Shown: positions 8,954-17,741, counted from the first letter of the stretch. The stretch is DNA of 41,677 nt from Nitrospira sp. (GCA_020430245.1 JAGQKG010000003.1:1-41677); one strand, 5' to 3'. The notes: a model not told the origin generated them from the letters alone. Numbers and translations are program-made.

Positions 8954-9715
8954 TCATCGTCTTTCCTGTCTAATCACTTCTTTTGCCAAAGCCCGATAAT
9001 CTTTCGCGCCATTCCCCTGCGGATCATAGAGAGTCACGGGTTTCCCGAATGAGGGACATTCCGCCAGCCGAATACTTTCTCTGACCACCACTCGAAACAC
9101 TTGCTTGCGAAAACGCTCCCGGAGTTGGGCAACCACTTCTAAGGCATGCCGCGTGCGAGCATCGACCCGACAGGCCAGAATCCCGGAAATCGCTAAATCC
9201 GGATTCAACCTGACACGAATCGTCTCCACCGTTTGAAGCAGATGAGCCAATCCACGTAAGGCCATCACATGGGCCTCAACCGGAATTAAAATTTCTCTGG
9301 CGGCGACCAAGGCATTGATAGTCACAAGACCAAGCGTGGGAGAACAATCAAGAAGAATATAATCCCATTGGCCGGACAGGTGAGTGAGCTGACGGTTCAG
9401 GATCATCTCTGCCCCGACCTCCCCGGCCAACGCCTTATCCACCCCCACCAGCCAGGTGGAAGATGGGATCATCTCAACCAAGGGAATATAGGTCTGATGT
9501 ATGAGTTCCTTGAGATTTCTCGATTCCGTAAAGGCCTCGAAGAGCCCTTTTCCCTCTTCGGTCATCCCATACCAGTTGGAGGCTGAGGCTTGGGGATCCA
9601 GGTCGACCAGCAGCACTCTGCGCTTCAGTTCGCCCAGCGTTGCGGCAAGATTCACGGCGGTGGTCGTTTTACCACTCCCGCCTTTTTGATTGGTGATGGC
9701 AATGACGCGACCCAT
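8954..9715 (-). CDS. ParA-family ATPase
   Basis: Starting at MGRVIAITNQKGGSGKTT (ATG at 9715) gives 253 residues. The deviant Walker A is KGGSGKTT at residues 11-18, with the signature Lys at 11. Walker A' is VLLVDLDPQA, and the Walker B-like segment is DYILLDCSPTLGL. No N-terminal helix-turn-helix is present, as in small type Ib and cargo-positioning ParA proteins. The frame is open upstream to 9796, but the extra 27 residues do not look like a ParA N-terminus. It forms a two-gene unit with the small anchored protein downstream. No parB or parS is evident, so a role in positioning a cargo other than the chromosome is likely but unproven. Confidence 0.9.
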   Translation of the reverse strand: MGRVIAITNQKGGSGKTTTAVNLAATLGELKRRVLLVDLDPQASASNWYGMTEEGKGLFEAFTESRNLKELIHQTYIPLVEMIPSSTWLVGVDKALAGEVGAEMILNRQLTHLSGQWDYILLDCSPTLGLVTINALVAAREILIPVEAHVMALRGLAHLLQTVETIRVRLNPDLAISGILACRVDARTRHALEVVAQLRERFRKQVFRVVVRESIRLAECPSFGKPVTLYDPQGNGAKDYRALAKEVIRQERR

Positions 9716-9845
9716 ATTGAAAAAGGAATTGCCTCTAGTTATTGGCTCAGGAAACGACCAGTGTGACGCCAAAAGGACATGGAAGAGTTTCTGCAAAGCC
9801 CGCTACAAAGTCAAGGAGAATGAAACGCCTATCACCTCATCTTCC

Positions 9846-11207
9846 TCAGCTAATGGATTGTCCAGCCGCACTTTCAAGTAAAAGGATATTCCGTTGATAA
9901 TTGTAGAGGGCATCAAGATACGCCTCTTGGATATCGTTAGCCGTCCGAGCCGCATCAAGAAAATGAAGATTAGTCGTTTTCCCTGCCTTATACCTTTGCT
10001 CAACGGTGTTAAACAGAGATTCAGCGGAATGCAGAGCACTGGCCAAATATGTTTCCACTAACAGGCGACTGTGAAGGAGCTGACGATACGCAGTGTTCAC
10101 TTCATTCTGGATATCACTTAGGATCTTTTGCAAGTCGGTTTCCGCCATTTGGACCGCCGTGGCCGCTTCCATCATGCCGCCCTGATTCCTATCAAACACC
10201 GGAAGGGGTACACCAAGCGTTGCGGTCCACTGCTGTTGATTGTCAGGCCCTGTGGGTCCCTGCATCATAAACCCGACCCCAACGGTCACATCCGGATATT
10301 GCATTGCATGAGCAAGCTTCAATTCGGACCGGCGTTGGGAGGCCAACAGGCGTTTGGCTCGGATATCAGGTCTTTTTTCGGCAAGCTGATTTCGTAGACT
10401 GGCAATATCGGGATCAACCCGGTGGTACCGCAAGTCGTTAGTCAGTTCTAGTTCAACTTCAGGTGCAAGCCTCAAGAGCATTCGAATGTCGGAGTTGGCG
10501 GTTTCGATTTGCTGAAGGTCATTGATTACCTCGGTCTCAGCCCGTATTTGTTGAATGTGGAGACGGATCTCGTCTTCTACATTCTCCATAGTCTCATGTT
10601 GGGCCGAATCCTCGGATATTTTCTCTAATATTTTCTTGAGCCGATCCCGCCGTTTTTTATCGACTTCCAGATGCTGCCGCCCCACTTGCAATCGATAGTA
10701 GGTGTCCTTCACAGCGAAACTCATCTGTCGAAGCGTGTCTTCAAAAATCGCCTCAGCCGATTGGGCCCCCAACTCAGCGCTTTCGATCCGAAACCCCCGT
10801 TTGCCTGCCATTTCAAACAGTTGACTGATTTCAGGCAAAATGCCCCGGCAATCAGCGAAGGTGCACTTTTGGGTGAAGGCACTGAAGCCCGCGATGGAAA
10901 GTTCAGGATTGGGGAACAGGCCCGCGGTAATTTTTCTGGCTTTTGCGGTCTCAATCCCGTATTTGGCGATCAGAAGATCCTGGTTTTGACGCAAAAAGAT
11001 GGCAAGGGCCTCATCCAGACTCAGACGCAGCACCATGGGGTCCGGCTTCTCCAAGTTCCCCTCCCCCGTTGCAGCCACTGCGGGACTCAGACTCAGAAAC
11101 CCCGCGATCATCATTCCAATCATCAGGAACCATGCCCCCACGCACACGGTCCATCCCCCATTGCCTCTCACTGGATAGGAGACGGGTGTAGCCCAACTTC
11201 TGGTCAT
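9846..11207 (-). CDS. TolC/CzcC-like outer-membrane efflux protein
   Basis: Two outer-membrane-efflux-protein repeats are visible: LSLDEALAIFLRQNQDLLIAKYGIETAKARKITAGLFPNPELSIAG in the first half, and LASQRRSELKLAHAMQYPDVTVGVGFMMQG followed by a long coiled coil in the second. After a signal peptide (to about residue 42) the protein should trimerise into an outer-membrane channel with periplasmic alpha-barrel. It looks most like CzcC-type proteins of metal RND pumps. No RND pump or membrane-fusion gene is in the window, so it is an orphan here. The ATG at 11207 is preferred over 11234 because GGAGGGAGGAAAC sits immediately upstream. Length is 453 residues. Confidence 0.88.
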   Translation of the reverse strand: MTRSWATPVSYPVRGNGGWTVCVGAWFLMIGMMIAGFLSLSPAVAATGEGNLEKPDPMVLRLSLDEALAIFLRQNQDLLIAKYGIETAKARKITAGLFPNPELSIAGFSAFTQKCTFADCRGILPEISQLFEMAGKRGFRIESAELGAQSAEAIFEDTLRQMSFAVKDTYYRLQVGRQHLEVDKKRRDRLKKILEKISEDSAQHETMENVEDEIRLHIQQIRAETEVINDLQQIETANSDIRMLLRLAPEVELELTNDLRYHRVDPDIASLRNQLAEKRPDIRAKRLLASQRRSELKLAHAMQYPDVTVGVGFMMQGPTGPDNQQQWTATLGVPLPVFDRNQGGMMEAATAVQMAETDLQKILSDIQNEVNTAYRQLLHSRLLVETYLASALHSAESLFNTVEQRYKAGKTTNLHFLDAARTANDIQEAYLDALYNYQRNILLLESAAGQSIS

Positions 11208-11970
11208 ACGTTTCCTCCCTCCTGACAACTTCACTGATCAAATAATGACGACGGGCTCACCCTCCTCCACCAAAGGGGCCTGTGCTTGCGGAGGATTCGG
11301 CAATCAAGGCCGAGGGCGCTTCTACACCCGGGTGCAAATGGTAAGATCCTGGCTTTGCGGTCCCAATAATCGGGAGCCCTGATATATTATCTATCGAGCG
11401 AAGAAAGCTCAATGATATCTCGTCATCTTATAGGAGCGTCTCTTAGCATCCTGCGCTTCCAAACCTTCTACTGACCAAACTGCTGTCTGAATTTCTTATC
11501 ATGCCCATTTCAGTTCATGCTTTCCGCGCAAAGGCTTCGAAGGAAGACTGGATCCCGAGGTCGTGGGTTGAATCCCAACTCTTCGTGTTCGTGGCGGAGA
11601 ACCTCGCACCCACCTGCCAGCACTCCCCTCTTCTCCTGACCTCACTCATCGCTTCCCTGGTCAGGGAATTCCCCGAATTAGCCAACAGGTGCTATGCCTC
11701 TAACTTAAAAAAAATACCATGCCCATGGGCTATCCCCATGTGAAGTGGTTGGGATACTGGCGGCCCTGACTGTTGAGTGGAAGAGCCGTACTTTTATTCG
11801 GATTCCTTTTCTCTTTGTGAGTGTGAGATCCATAACATCCCGCTCTCAAAGAAATATGGAGCCAGCGCACGAAAATAGTTTTATACAGAGAGATAGTGAA
11901 TAGTGTGGTAGGTATTTAGTACACTGCTGAAACTCTGGGTTCTCTTCACCACTTCAATAAGAGAGCAACG
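11208..11970. other. Intergenic region, no supported gene
   Basis: This 760-base gap lies between the divergent efflux and antiporter genes, so it must contain both promoters. A plus-strand frame at 11501-11743 has no ribosome site and no family resemblance. A short stretch near 11560-11580 resembles a tRNA T-arm but no tRNA can be folded around it. Confidence 0.5.
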
Positions 11971-13038
11971 ATGGGATTGAATCTGCTATTGGTCTTCATC
12001 CCCATTGCCGTGGGACTTGATTGGTTCGACGCCAACCCTATCCTGGTCTTTATCGCTTCGGGCCTGGCCATTGTACCGCTCGCCGGGTTGATGGGGCGAT
12101 CGACGGAAAGTCTGTCGGTTTATATTGGCGCCACTCTTGGGGGATTACTCGCCGCCACGATGGGAAACGCCCCGGAATTAATTATTTCGATCTTTGCCTT
12201 GAAGGCGGGGCTTTACGATGTAGTCAAAGCCTCCATCACCGGATCCATCTTGGGAAATCTGCTGCTCGGAATGGGCCTCGCGATGTTCCTCGGCGGGCTT
12301 CGCCATAAACAACAAAAATTCAATGCGACCGCGGCAGGGATGAGTTCGGGACTGTTAACCCTTGCAGGCGTCGGACTCATGGTCCCGGCACTGTTTCATT
12401 TCACCTCCCGACAGGAGACAGAGCTCAGCACCGAAATCGCCATCGTGCTCTTCATTGCCTACCTCTCAAGTTTGGTGTTTACCCTGAAAACGCACCAGCA
12501 TTTATTTTCCGCGGAACCCCCAGAGCCGATTGAAGGGAGCTCCCACCCAAATGAGGAAGAACAAGAAGAGGTATGGAGTAAAAACATGGCCATTGGAATG
12601 TTAGCGGCCGTGACAGTAGGCATTGCCTTCATGAGTGAAATATTAACGGGAGCGATTGAACCCGCCGCCGCAAGCATCGGCCTCACGCCCATTTTTGCCG
12701 GTGTGATTTTTCTAGCCGTGTTCGGGAATGCGGCCGAGCTGATGAATTCAGTGCGGTTCGCCAGAAATAATCAAATGGATCTGGTCATGGGCATTGCCGT
12801 CGGGGCGAGCACCCAGGTGGTGATGTTTGTGGCACCGATGCTGGTATTCGTCAGTTACCTTCTCGGTCCCAAACCGTTGGATCTGCTCTTCGTGCCATTT
12901 GAAATTGCGGCCATTGTCATCGCGATTCTCGTCAACGGAAATCTCACAAAAGATGGAGAATCGCACTGGATGGAAGGCGTGATGTTATTGGGAGTCTATG
13001 TGATTTTGGGCATTGGGTTTTTCTTTCTCCCGATGTAG
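11971..13038 (+). CDS. Ca2+/H+ antiporter (CaCA superfamily, CAX type)
   Basis: The 355-residue inner-membrane protein has 10-11 hydrophobic helices in two related halves. Each half carries an alpha-repeat with its acidic residue: GNAPELI at residues 65-71 and GNAAELM at 252-258. The two halves are joined by an acidic cytoplasmic loop (EEEQEE at 195-200), typical of CAX exchangers. It should export Ca2+ against protons. The length is slightly under the 360-400 usual for CAX but complete. The ATG at 11971 is preceded by GAGAGCAACG. The next gene follows after 12 bases, so the two probably form an operon. Confidence 0.92.
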   Translation: MGLNLLLVFIPIAVGLDWFDANPILVFIASGLAIVPLAGLMGRSTESLSVYIGATLGGLLAATMGNAPELIISIFALKAGLYDVVKASITGSILGNLLLGMGLAMFLGGLRHKQQKFNATAAGMSSGLLTLAGVGLMVPALFHFTSRQETELSTEIAIVLFIAYLSSLVFTLKTHQHLFSAEPPEPIEGSSHPNEEEQEEVWSKNMAIGMLAAVTVGIAFMSEILTGAIEPAAASIGLTPIFAGVIFLAVFGNAAELMNSVRFARNNQMDLVMGIAVGASTQVVMFVAPMLVFVSYLLGPKPLDLLFVPFEIAAIVIAILVNGNLTKDGESHWMEGVMLLGVYVILGIGFFFLPM

Positions 13039-13050
13039 CTAGGCGAACCC

Positions 13051-13773
13051 ATGGCAAGCTTTGAATCCGTCCTTTCCGCACACTTCCCAAGCGCGATACC
13101 ACAGGGTGAGTTTGTCACACGTTCGTACGATCTTCTGCAGGCCGAGGGCTTCCGGGCCGAGAACACGATTGCCTTCGTCAGCGTGTGCCGGGATGAACTG
13201 ACCTTACCCCTTGTCGAGGAGATAAGACAAACCTGGGGTGAAGCTTTTATTTTTTCAAGTCTGGGTGGGATGCTTTTTTTGGGCAAGACCGGCTTCTTAG
13301 CCGCGCAGCACCATGCGCCGAATACAGACGGACGTGAGCGATATATCTATTTTGCCCTGCCGCACATCGGCGTGGATGCACAAGGCGAAATTGGTCGCCA
13401 CGATCGCCCTGGGCGGTTGCAACCATCCCATGCTTGCGGCGCCTTGCACGGTTTTCAAAGGGAATTGGCTAATCGATGCGTCTCTTTGGGAATCGATCCC
13501 GATGATATTGAACAAAGCCTGCTGAAACAACACCTCTTTCGCAAACTCACCTACGGTGACATTCCGGATCTGCTGAACCTCACCAAAATTGCCTATGCGG
13601 TGATTCTTGAAGAACTGGAAAGAATGATCCACTTAACCGTTGACCCCCTTCATAATGACTATGCCGTCCTGACCGGCATCCAGATCCATGGTCCCCAAGG
13701 CAAAGAATACATCTGGCCAGGAGAGACCTACTGGGTTCGGGAGGGAATTCGAAAGGGCTTTGTCTTATATTAG
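13051..13773 (+). CDS. LCIB/C-like (theta-type) carbonic anhydrase homologue
   Basis: The 240-residue soluble protein resembles the LCIB/C domain, which has a beta-carbonic-anhydrase-like fold. Key blocks are GFRAENTIAFVSVCRDE (C46, D48), FSSLGGMLFLGKTGFLAAQHHAP, a DGRERY-then-LPHIGV block (H105), GEIGR and HACGAL (C129). C46, H105 and C129 are the likely zinc ligands, the arrangement known in LCIB-family enzymes. It lacks a signal peptide and should act in the cytoplasm on CO2/bicarbonate, useful to an autotroph. It sits 12 bases after the Ca2+/H+ antiporter gene. I am fairly sure of the family, less of activity, since some LCIB members are inactive. Confidence 0.72.
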   Translation: MASFESVLSAHFPSAIPQGEFVTRSYDLLQAEGFRAENTIAFVSVCRDELTLPLVEEIRQTWGEAFIFSSLGGMLFLGKTGFLAAQHHAPNTDGRERYIYFALPHIGVDAQGEIGRHDRPGRLQPSHACGALHGFQRELANRCVSLGIDPDDIEQSLLKQHLFRKLTYGDIPDLLNLTKIAYAVILEELERMIHLTVDPLHNDYAVLTGIQIHGPQGKEYIWPGETYWVREGIRKGFVLY

Positions 13774-13918
13774 GCAGATGTTATCCGGGGAAGCACAAAG
13801 ATGGGAATCCTCCGCTGGCTCTTCAGAAGATCCCAATATCATCTGGGGCATTCTGGGGCATTTTTTGTGGTGTAGAATGTTTTCATAACGAAAGTCACAG
13901 ATTTTAACGAGAAATCCC

Positions 13919-13947
13919 TTGCAAAAAAAATCATACCTATTTATAAG
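13919..13947 (+). promoter_or_regulatory. Sigma70-like promoter of the ferrosome-like cluster
   Basis: TTGCAA (13919-13924) and TATAAG (13942-13947) are separated by 17 bases, and the first gene's ATG is at 14004 after AAAGGAGG. The transcript would start near 13954. No clear Fur-type operator is visible. Confidence 0.6.
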
Positions 13948-14003
13948 TGAAGCCTTGTGGAAGAATTGTGAATAAGTACTATGTCAAAAGGAGGACCTAA
14001 CAA

Positions 14004-14243
14004 ATGGAAGCTGTAATTGGTGGTGCCGTTGTTGGAGCGGTGGCGGTCGTGGCAGCCCCATCGCTCATTTCTGGAATTGGAGGGATACTTCGTCCCTTGG
14101 GGAAAGAAGTCCTCAAGGGAGGAATTGTGGCCTATACTGCCGTTTCAGAAATGATTGCTGAGACCGGGGAACAATTCAATGACATTGTCGCTGAGGCAAA
14201 ATCAGAAATTGCCCGGCCGGCGAAAGCCAAACCATCTAAGTAA
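14004..14243 (+). CDS. DUF5132-like small membrane protein 1
   Basis: The 79-residue product has a glycine/alanine-rich hydrophobic N-terminal helix (AVIGGAVVGAVAVVAAPSLI) with GxxxG-type small-residue spacing. An amphipathic segment (LRPLGKEVLKGGIVAYTAVSEM) follows, then an acidic helix (ETGEQFNDIVAEAKSEIA) and a basic tail. This is the DUF5132-like layout. Such proteins flank HMA2-domain genes and P1B-ATPases in several genomes. A strong ribosome site AAAGGAGG precedes the ATG. It is the first gene of the cluster and is matched at about 57 of 70 residues by the solitary gene at 39551-39805. A structural role in a membrane compartment is inference. Confidence 0.75.
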   Translation: MEAVIGGAVVGAVAVVAAPSLISGIGGILRPLGKEVLKGGIVAYTAVSEMIAETGEQFNDIVAEAKSEIARPAKAKPSK

Positions 14244-14261
14244 AGCAGATTGGGCCGGAAC

Positions 14262-14564
14262 ATGTCTCAGACCGATAAAGAAAAATCTGAATCAACGGAA
14301 AACCCACAAGCCGAGAGCGGTCCCGGCGGAATTTCAGAAGCATTCCGCCCTTTAGTGAAAGAGCTCGTGAAAGCCGGGCTGGTCGTATATGAAACGGTTT
14401 CAGAGAAGGCGTCGGGATTCGGAAAACAATTGAATGAGCTCGTAGAAGAAGCACGCTCTGAAGCTAAAAAAACGTCTTGCCATGACAGTGCCCCGGAAGA
14501 ACCCGAAAAAAAAAGCCGAGAGAGCAAACCTGCAAAAGCAAAGGAATCACAGAAAAAATCCTAA
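14262..14564 (+). CDS. DUF5132-related charged small protein
   Basis: The ATG at 14262 gives 100 residues. The middle (AFRPLVKELVKAGLVVYETVSEKASGFGKQLNELVEEARSEAKK) aligns with the second half of the neighbouring DUF5132-like protein (LRPLGKEVLKGGIVAYTAVSEMIAETGEQFNDIVAEAKSEI). The hydrophobic N-terminal helix is replaced by a polar, Ser/Glu-rich segment, and the C-terminus is Lys/Glu-rich. It may be a soluble or peripheral partner of the membrane versions. A TTG at 14250 is an alternative start. The spacing of 18 bases from the previous stop suggests translation from the same transcript. Confidence 0.65.
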   Translation: MSQTDKEKSESTENPQAESGPGGISEAFRPLVKELVKAGLVVYETVSEKASGFGKQLNELVEEARSEAKKTSCHDSAPEEPEKKSRESKPAKAKESQKKS

Positions 14565-14593
14565 AGAAGAACTTAAGATATATCCGGAGAGTC

Positions 14594-14998
14594 ATGCAGG
14601 AAAGAAAAATGAAGAACGAGAAAGACCTTCAAATTGTCCATGCTTTGCCTGGTCGAGTGCGTCTTAAGCTTCAACACCTGAAAAACAATGTTGCCTATGC
14701 CGGCCCCCTTCAACGACACCTTCTTGAAGTCCGGGGGATTACACATCTAGAGGCTAACCCCAAGACGGGAAGCCTTCTCATTCACTATGATCCCACTGTA
14801 TTAGAGGTTCTGGCCCTTCATCCGTCTGTTTCCTCCTGTCTGGGCTTACCCTCCTCTGATGCCAAGCCAGTTAAAAAAGAAACTCCTCCTGCCAAAGGTC
14901 GCGTCCAACCTCTAAAAACGACGCGCAAGGCCAAGCCCAAAATGAAGGGAAAAACCAAACCGAAGAAACCTTCCAGGAAAATAAAAGACAAATCTTAA
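14594..14998 (+). CDS. HMA2-like domain protein with basic tail (FezC-like candidate)
   Basis: The 134-residue protein has a ferredoxin-like HMA2 domain at about residues 12-85. It begins with VHALPGRVRLKLQHL, followed by GITHLEANPKTGSLLIHYDP, the typical strand-turn-strand pattern. The loop that holds CxxC in copper HMA domains carries the Arg-rich GRVR instead. The last 45 residues are Lys-rich with no hydrophobic stretch, suggesting binding to acidic membranes or polyphosphate. The same domain appears twice at the N-terminus of the adjacent ATPase. Free HMA proteins of this kind accompany P1B-6 ATPases in fez operons, from memory of that literature. The ATG at 14594 follows GGAGAG by a short spacer. 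Confidence 0.7.
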   Translation: MQERKMKNEKDLQIVHALPGRVRLKLQHLKNNVAYAGPLQRHLLEVRGITHLEANPKTGSLLIHYDPTVLEVLALHPSVSSCLGLPSSDAKPVKKETPPAKGRVQPLKTTRKAKPKMKGKTKPKKPSRKIKDKS

Positions 14999-15137
14999 AT
15001 TTAACAATAGCGACCATGTCGAGGTTGGCGAGAGAAACACCGAAATGGGATTCGATTTCACCCTTTATAAATACAAGTTACCAAGCTGGTGCAGATTTTC
15101 CCCCACCTTTCCACTTCAATCATAAGGATTTATACCC

Positions 15138-17741
15138 ATGGGCGTTCCCTCTGCCTCCATTATTCATGCTATTCCAGGACGTCTTCGTGTAAAACTGTCT
15201 GAAGACGAGCAAAATTATGACTCTGCGGAAGCGATCGATCTCAAACTTTCTGAGTTGGAAGGGGTCGATGAAGTTACAAGAAATGTCACAACCGGTCACC
15301 TCGTTCTCCACTACGATCAATGCCTGGGCAGCAATCCGAAATTCTTCCGTTCGGTAGCTGAAACCCTCGGCATCTCCCCAAACGATTTTGCCAACGACAG
15401 CCTCGAAACATCTTTTGAGCACATTGCGCATGACCAAAGCAATGGGAGTGGAGTCAAGTCCGCTTCGAAAGATCAAGCATACACCCTACCTGCCACCGTT
15501 CCCAATATCATGGTCTCTTCCAAGGTCGTCCACTCACTTCCAGGACGAGTGCGTCTTCGTGTCCCGGCTTTGCAAATTCGTGCCCAGCTTGCCGAAGCCC
15601 TCCCTATCTTTTTACAAGACCAGGAAGGCATTCAGGACGTGAGAGTCAATTCCAGCTGCTCTAGCGTCACGGTGACATGTGACCCGGACCGCTGGGACGC
15701 GGAAAACCTCTGCCAGTTCCTGCGAGGGCTTCGTCATGAAGACATTGAAGCCTACCAGCCCAAGCCGGTCACACAAGAACAAGCAGAGAATGTGGTCGAT
15801 GAGGAATCGGGCCCGGAATTGTGGTATTCAAGCACCGGTATTGCCATCGCTCTGTTCGTCGAATCCCTGGCGCCGATCGCTGTCCCCGCATTTCTCCTGG
15901 CTGCTGCCCTACCTATGCTCAAGCGAGCCTACCATTCTGTCGCAGTTGACGGGAAACTGAATGTGGATGTTCTTGATGCCTCGGCAACCGCTTTGATGTC
16001 GATACAAGGGGCCTTTCCCATGGCGACGGGTATGGTCTTTTTAATCAATGTTGCGGACTATATTCGTGACCTGACGGTCTTACAGTCCAAGAAGGCGATT
16101 GAGGAAGTCTTGGCCTATCAGAAGACTCAGGCTTGGGTCATCCGGGACGGGCAAACCATTCAGGTACCAGTCAGCGAGATTCAACGAGGAGAAACCGTGG
16201 TGGTTTATCCCGGCGAACGGATTTCCATAGATGGAACGGTCCAATCGGGAAAAGCCCTGGTGGATCAGGCTACCTTAACCGGCGAATCCATGCCGGTTGA
16301 AAAAAATACCGGCGACCCGGTCTATGCCGCCACAGTCCTGCGTGAAGGGGAATTGTACATTCAGGCTGAACAAATCGGAGATGAAACCGAGGCCGCCCGA
16401 ATTGTACGCTTGGTTGAAGGCGCCCCGGCCAGAGAAACCAAAATTCAAAACTATGCGGTGAAATGGGCCAATGACCTGGTTCCCTATAGTTTTGGACTTG
16501 GCGCGGTGGGAGCCGTGATTGGGGGCGGTATTCCTGGCGCAGCCGCCGTGTTAATTGTGGACTATGGAACCGGAATCAGAATCGCAGCCCCCACGACCGT
16601 CCTCTGCTCCATGACCAAAGCGATTCGCCATGGCATTTTGATTAAAGGCGGGCGCCACATGGAAACTCTGGCTGAAGTAGATGCCGTGGTCTTTGATAAA
16701 ACGGGCACCTTAACCATGGGACACCCCGACGTGGTGGACATTTGCCCACTTGGATCATTTACCGCAAATGAAGTCTTAACATTGGCAGCAGCTGCAGAGA
16801 ATCGACTTACACACCCTGTGGCCCAAGCGATTGTCCGTTCCGCGCAGGAACGTGGACTGAGTATCCCGGAGCGAACCACTTCCGACTACACACTGGGACT
16901 TGGCGTTGAATCCATAGTAGAAGATAAGATTGTGTTGGTAGGCAATCACCGGTATATGACGGAACAACGCATCACTCTTTCCAAAAAGATTAAAAAGCAA
17001 CTCAGCGAAATGGAAGATCGTGCCGTCTCTCCCCTTTGTGTGGCCGTGGATGGGAAACTCGCAGGCCTGTTGTCCTATACCGATCCCATCAGACCGGAGG
17101 CCATTGACGTGATTCACGCTCTCAAGGAACGTGGGATAAAAGAAATCGTCATGCTCACAGGGGATCATGAAAAAGTTGCGAAACGCGTGGCCCTGGATTT
17201 AGGGATTGACCGCTATATCGCCGAAGTCTTCCCTGGCCATAAAGCCGATGTGGTGAAGGATTTGCAGCGACAAGGGTATAAGGTGGCGGTGGTGGGAGAT
17301 GGGATCAATGACTCCCCGGCCCTCGCCTTTGCGGATGTCGGCATTGCCGTGGAAGGTGGAACCCAGGTCGCGCAGGATACAGCCCATGTGACCTTATTAC
17401 ATGGAGGCCTATGGAAGATTCCCGCGGCTATCGACATTAGTCGGGAAGCGGTCAGCTTGATCCATCAGAACTGGAAAATAATTTCTATCCCAAATACCCT
17501 GGCCTTGGGATTGGCCTGCATTGGAATCCTCGGTCCCATCGGCGCGACCCTGCTCAGTAATGGTTCAGCCATCATTGCCACTCTGAATGGCCTTCGACCC
17601 ATTATGGGAAAGCCTGCTTCCCCGCTACAGAGTATGCGGGTGATGGAGCCACACTTTGTGCCACATGATATTTCGGAATACGAGAGGCAAGAACAAAGCC
17701 CTCCGGTTTTAGAAGGCGAACTCATCACCATCCCGGCATAA
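15138..17741 (+). CDS. P1B-type ATPase with two HMA2-like domains (FezB-like candidate)
   Basis: The 867-residue protein has two N-terminal HMA2-like domains (HAIPGRLRVKL at 10-20, HSLPGRVRLRV at 132-142), a membrane core and a complete P-type ATPase engine. TGES is at 381-384, the phosphorylated Asp is in DKTGT (520-524), the nucleotide-binding HP is at 559-560, and the hinge MLTGD and VGDGINDSPAL (719-729) follow. In the transport helix the usual CPC is replaced: Y476-G477-T478 align with it, in VDYGTGIRIAAPT. So this is not a Cu+, Zn2+ or Cd2+ pump of the CPC class. The Arg-rich N-terminal motifs point to the P1B-6 group, whose member FezB loads iron into ferrosomes. The metal is inferred, not shown. 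Confidence 0.85.
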   Translation: MGVPSASIIHAIPGRLRVKLSEDEQNYDSAEAIDLKLSELEGVDEVTRNVTTGHLVLHYDQCLGSNPKFFRSVAETLGISPNDFANDSLETSFEHIAHDQSNGSGVKSASKDQAYTLPATVPNIMVSSKVVHSLPGRVRLRVPALQIRAQLAEALPIFLQDQEGIQDVRVNSSCSSVTVTCDPDRWDAENLCQFLRGLRHEDIEAYQPKPVTQEQAENVVDEESGPELWYSSTGIAIALFVESLAPIAVPAFLLAAALPMLKRAYHSVAVDGKLNVDVLDASATALMSIQGAFPMATGMVFLINVADYIRDLTVLQSKKAIEEVLAYQKTQAWVIRDGQTIQVPVSEIQRGETVVVYPGERISIDGTVQSGKALVDQATLTGESMPVEKNTGDPVYAATVLREGELYIQAEQIGDETEAARIVRLVEGAPARETKIQNYAVKWANDLVPYSFGLGAVGAVIGGGIPGAAAVLIVDYGTGIRIAAPTTVLCSMTKAIRHGILIKGGRHMETLAEVDAVVFDKTGTLTMGHPDVVDICPLGSFTANEVLTLAAAAENRLTHPVAQAIVRSAQERGLSIPERTTSDYTLGLGVESIVEDKIVLVGNHRYMTEQRITLSKKIKKQLSEMEDRAVSPLCVAVDGKLAGLLSYTDPIRPEAIDVIHALKERGIKEIVMLTGDHEKVAKRVALDLGIDRYIAEVFPGHKADVVKDLQRQGYKVAVVGDGINDSPALAFADVGIAVEGGTQVAQDTAHVTLLHGGLWKIPAAIDISREAVSLIHQNWKIISIPNTLALGLACIGILGPIGATLLSNGSAIIATLNGLRPIMGKPASPLQSMRVMEPHFVPHDISEYERQEQSPPVLEGELITIPA

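Noticed and set aside
11555-11580. T-arm-like sequence resembling part of a tRNA gene (GGTCGTGGGTTGAATCCCAA)
   Set aside because: The T-loop lacks one expected base and no acceptor, D or anticodon arm can be drawn around it. It may be coincidence or a trace of an old attachment site.
13688-13888. Plus-strand frame of 66 codons overlapping the end of the LCIB-like gene
   Set aside because: It overlaps a well-supported gene in another frame and has no ribosome site.
13861-14003. Search for a Fur box upstream of the ferrosome-like cluster
   Set aside because: No stretch matches the 19-bp GATAATGATAATCATTATC consensus well enough to call.
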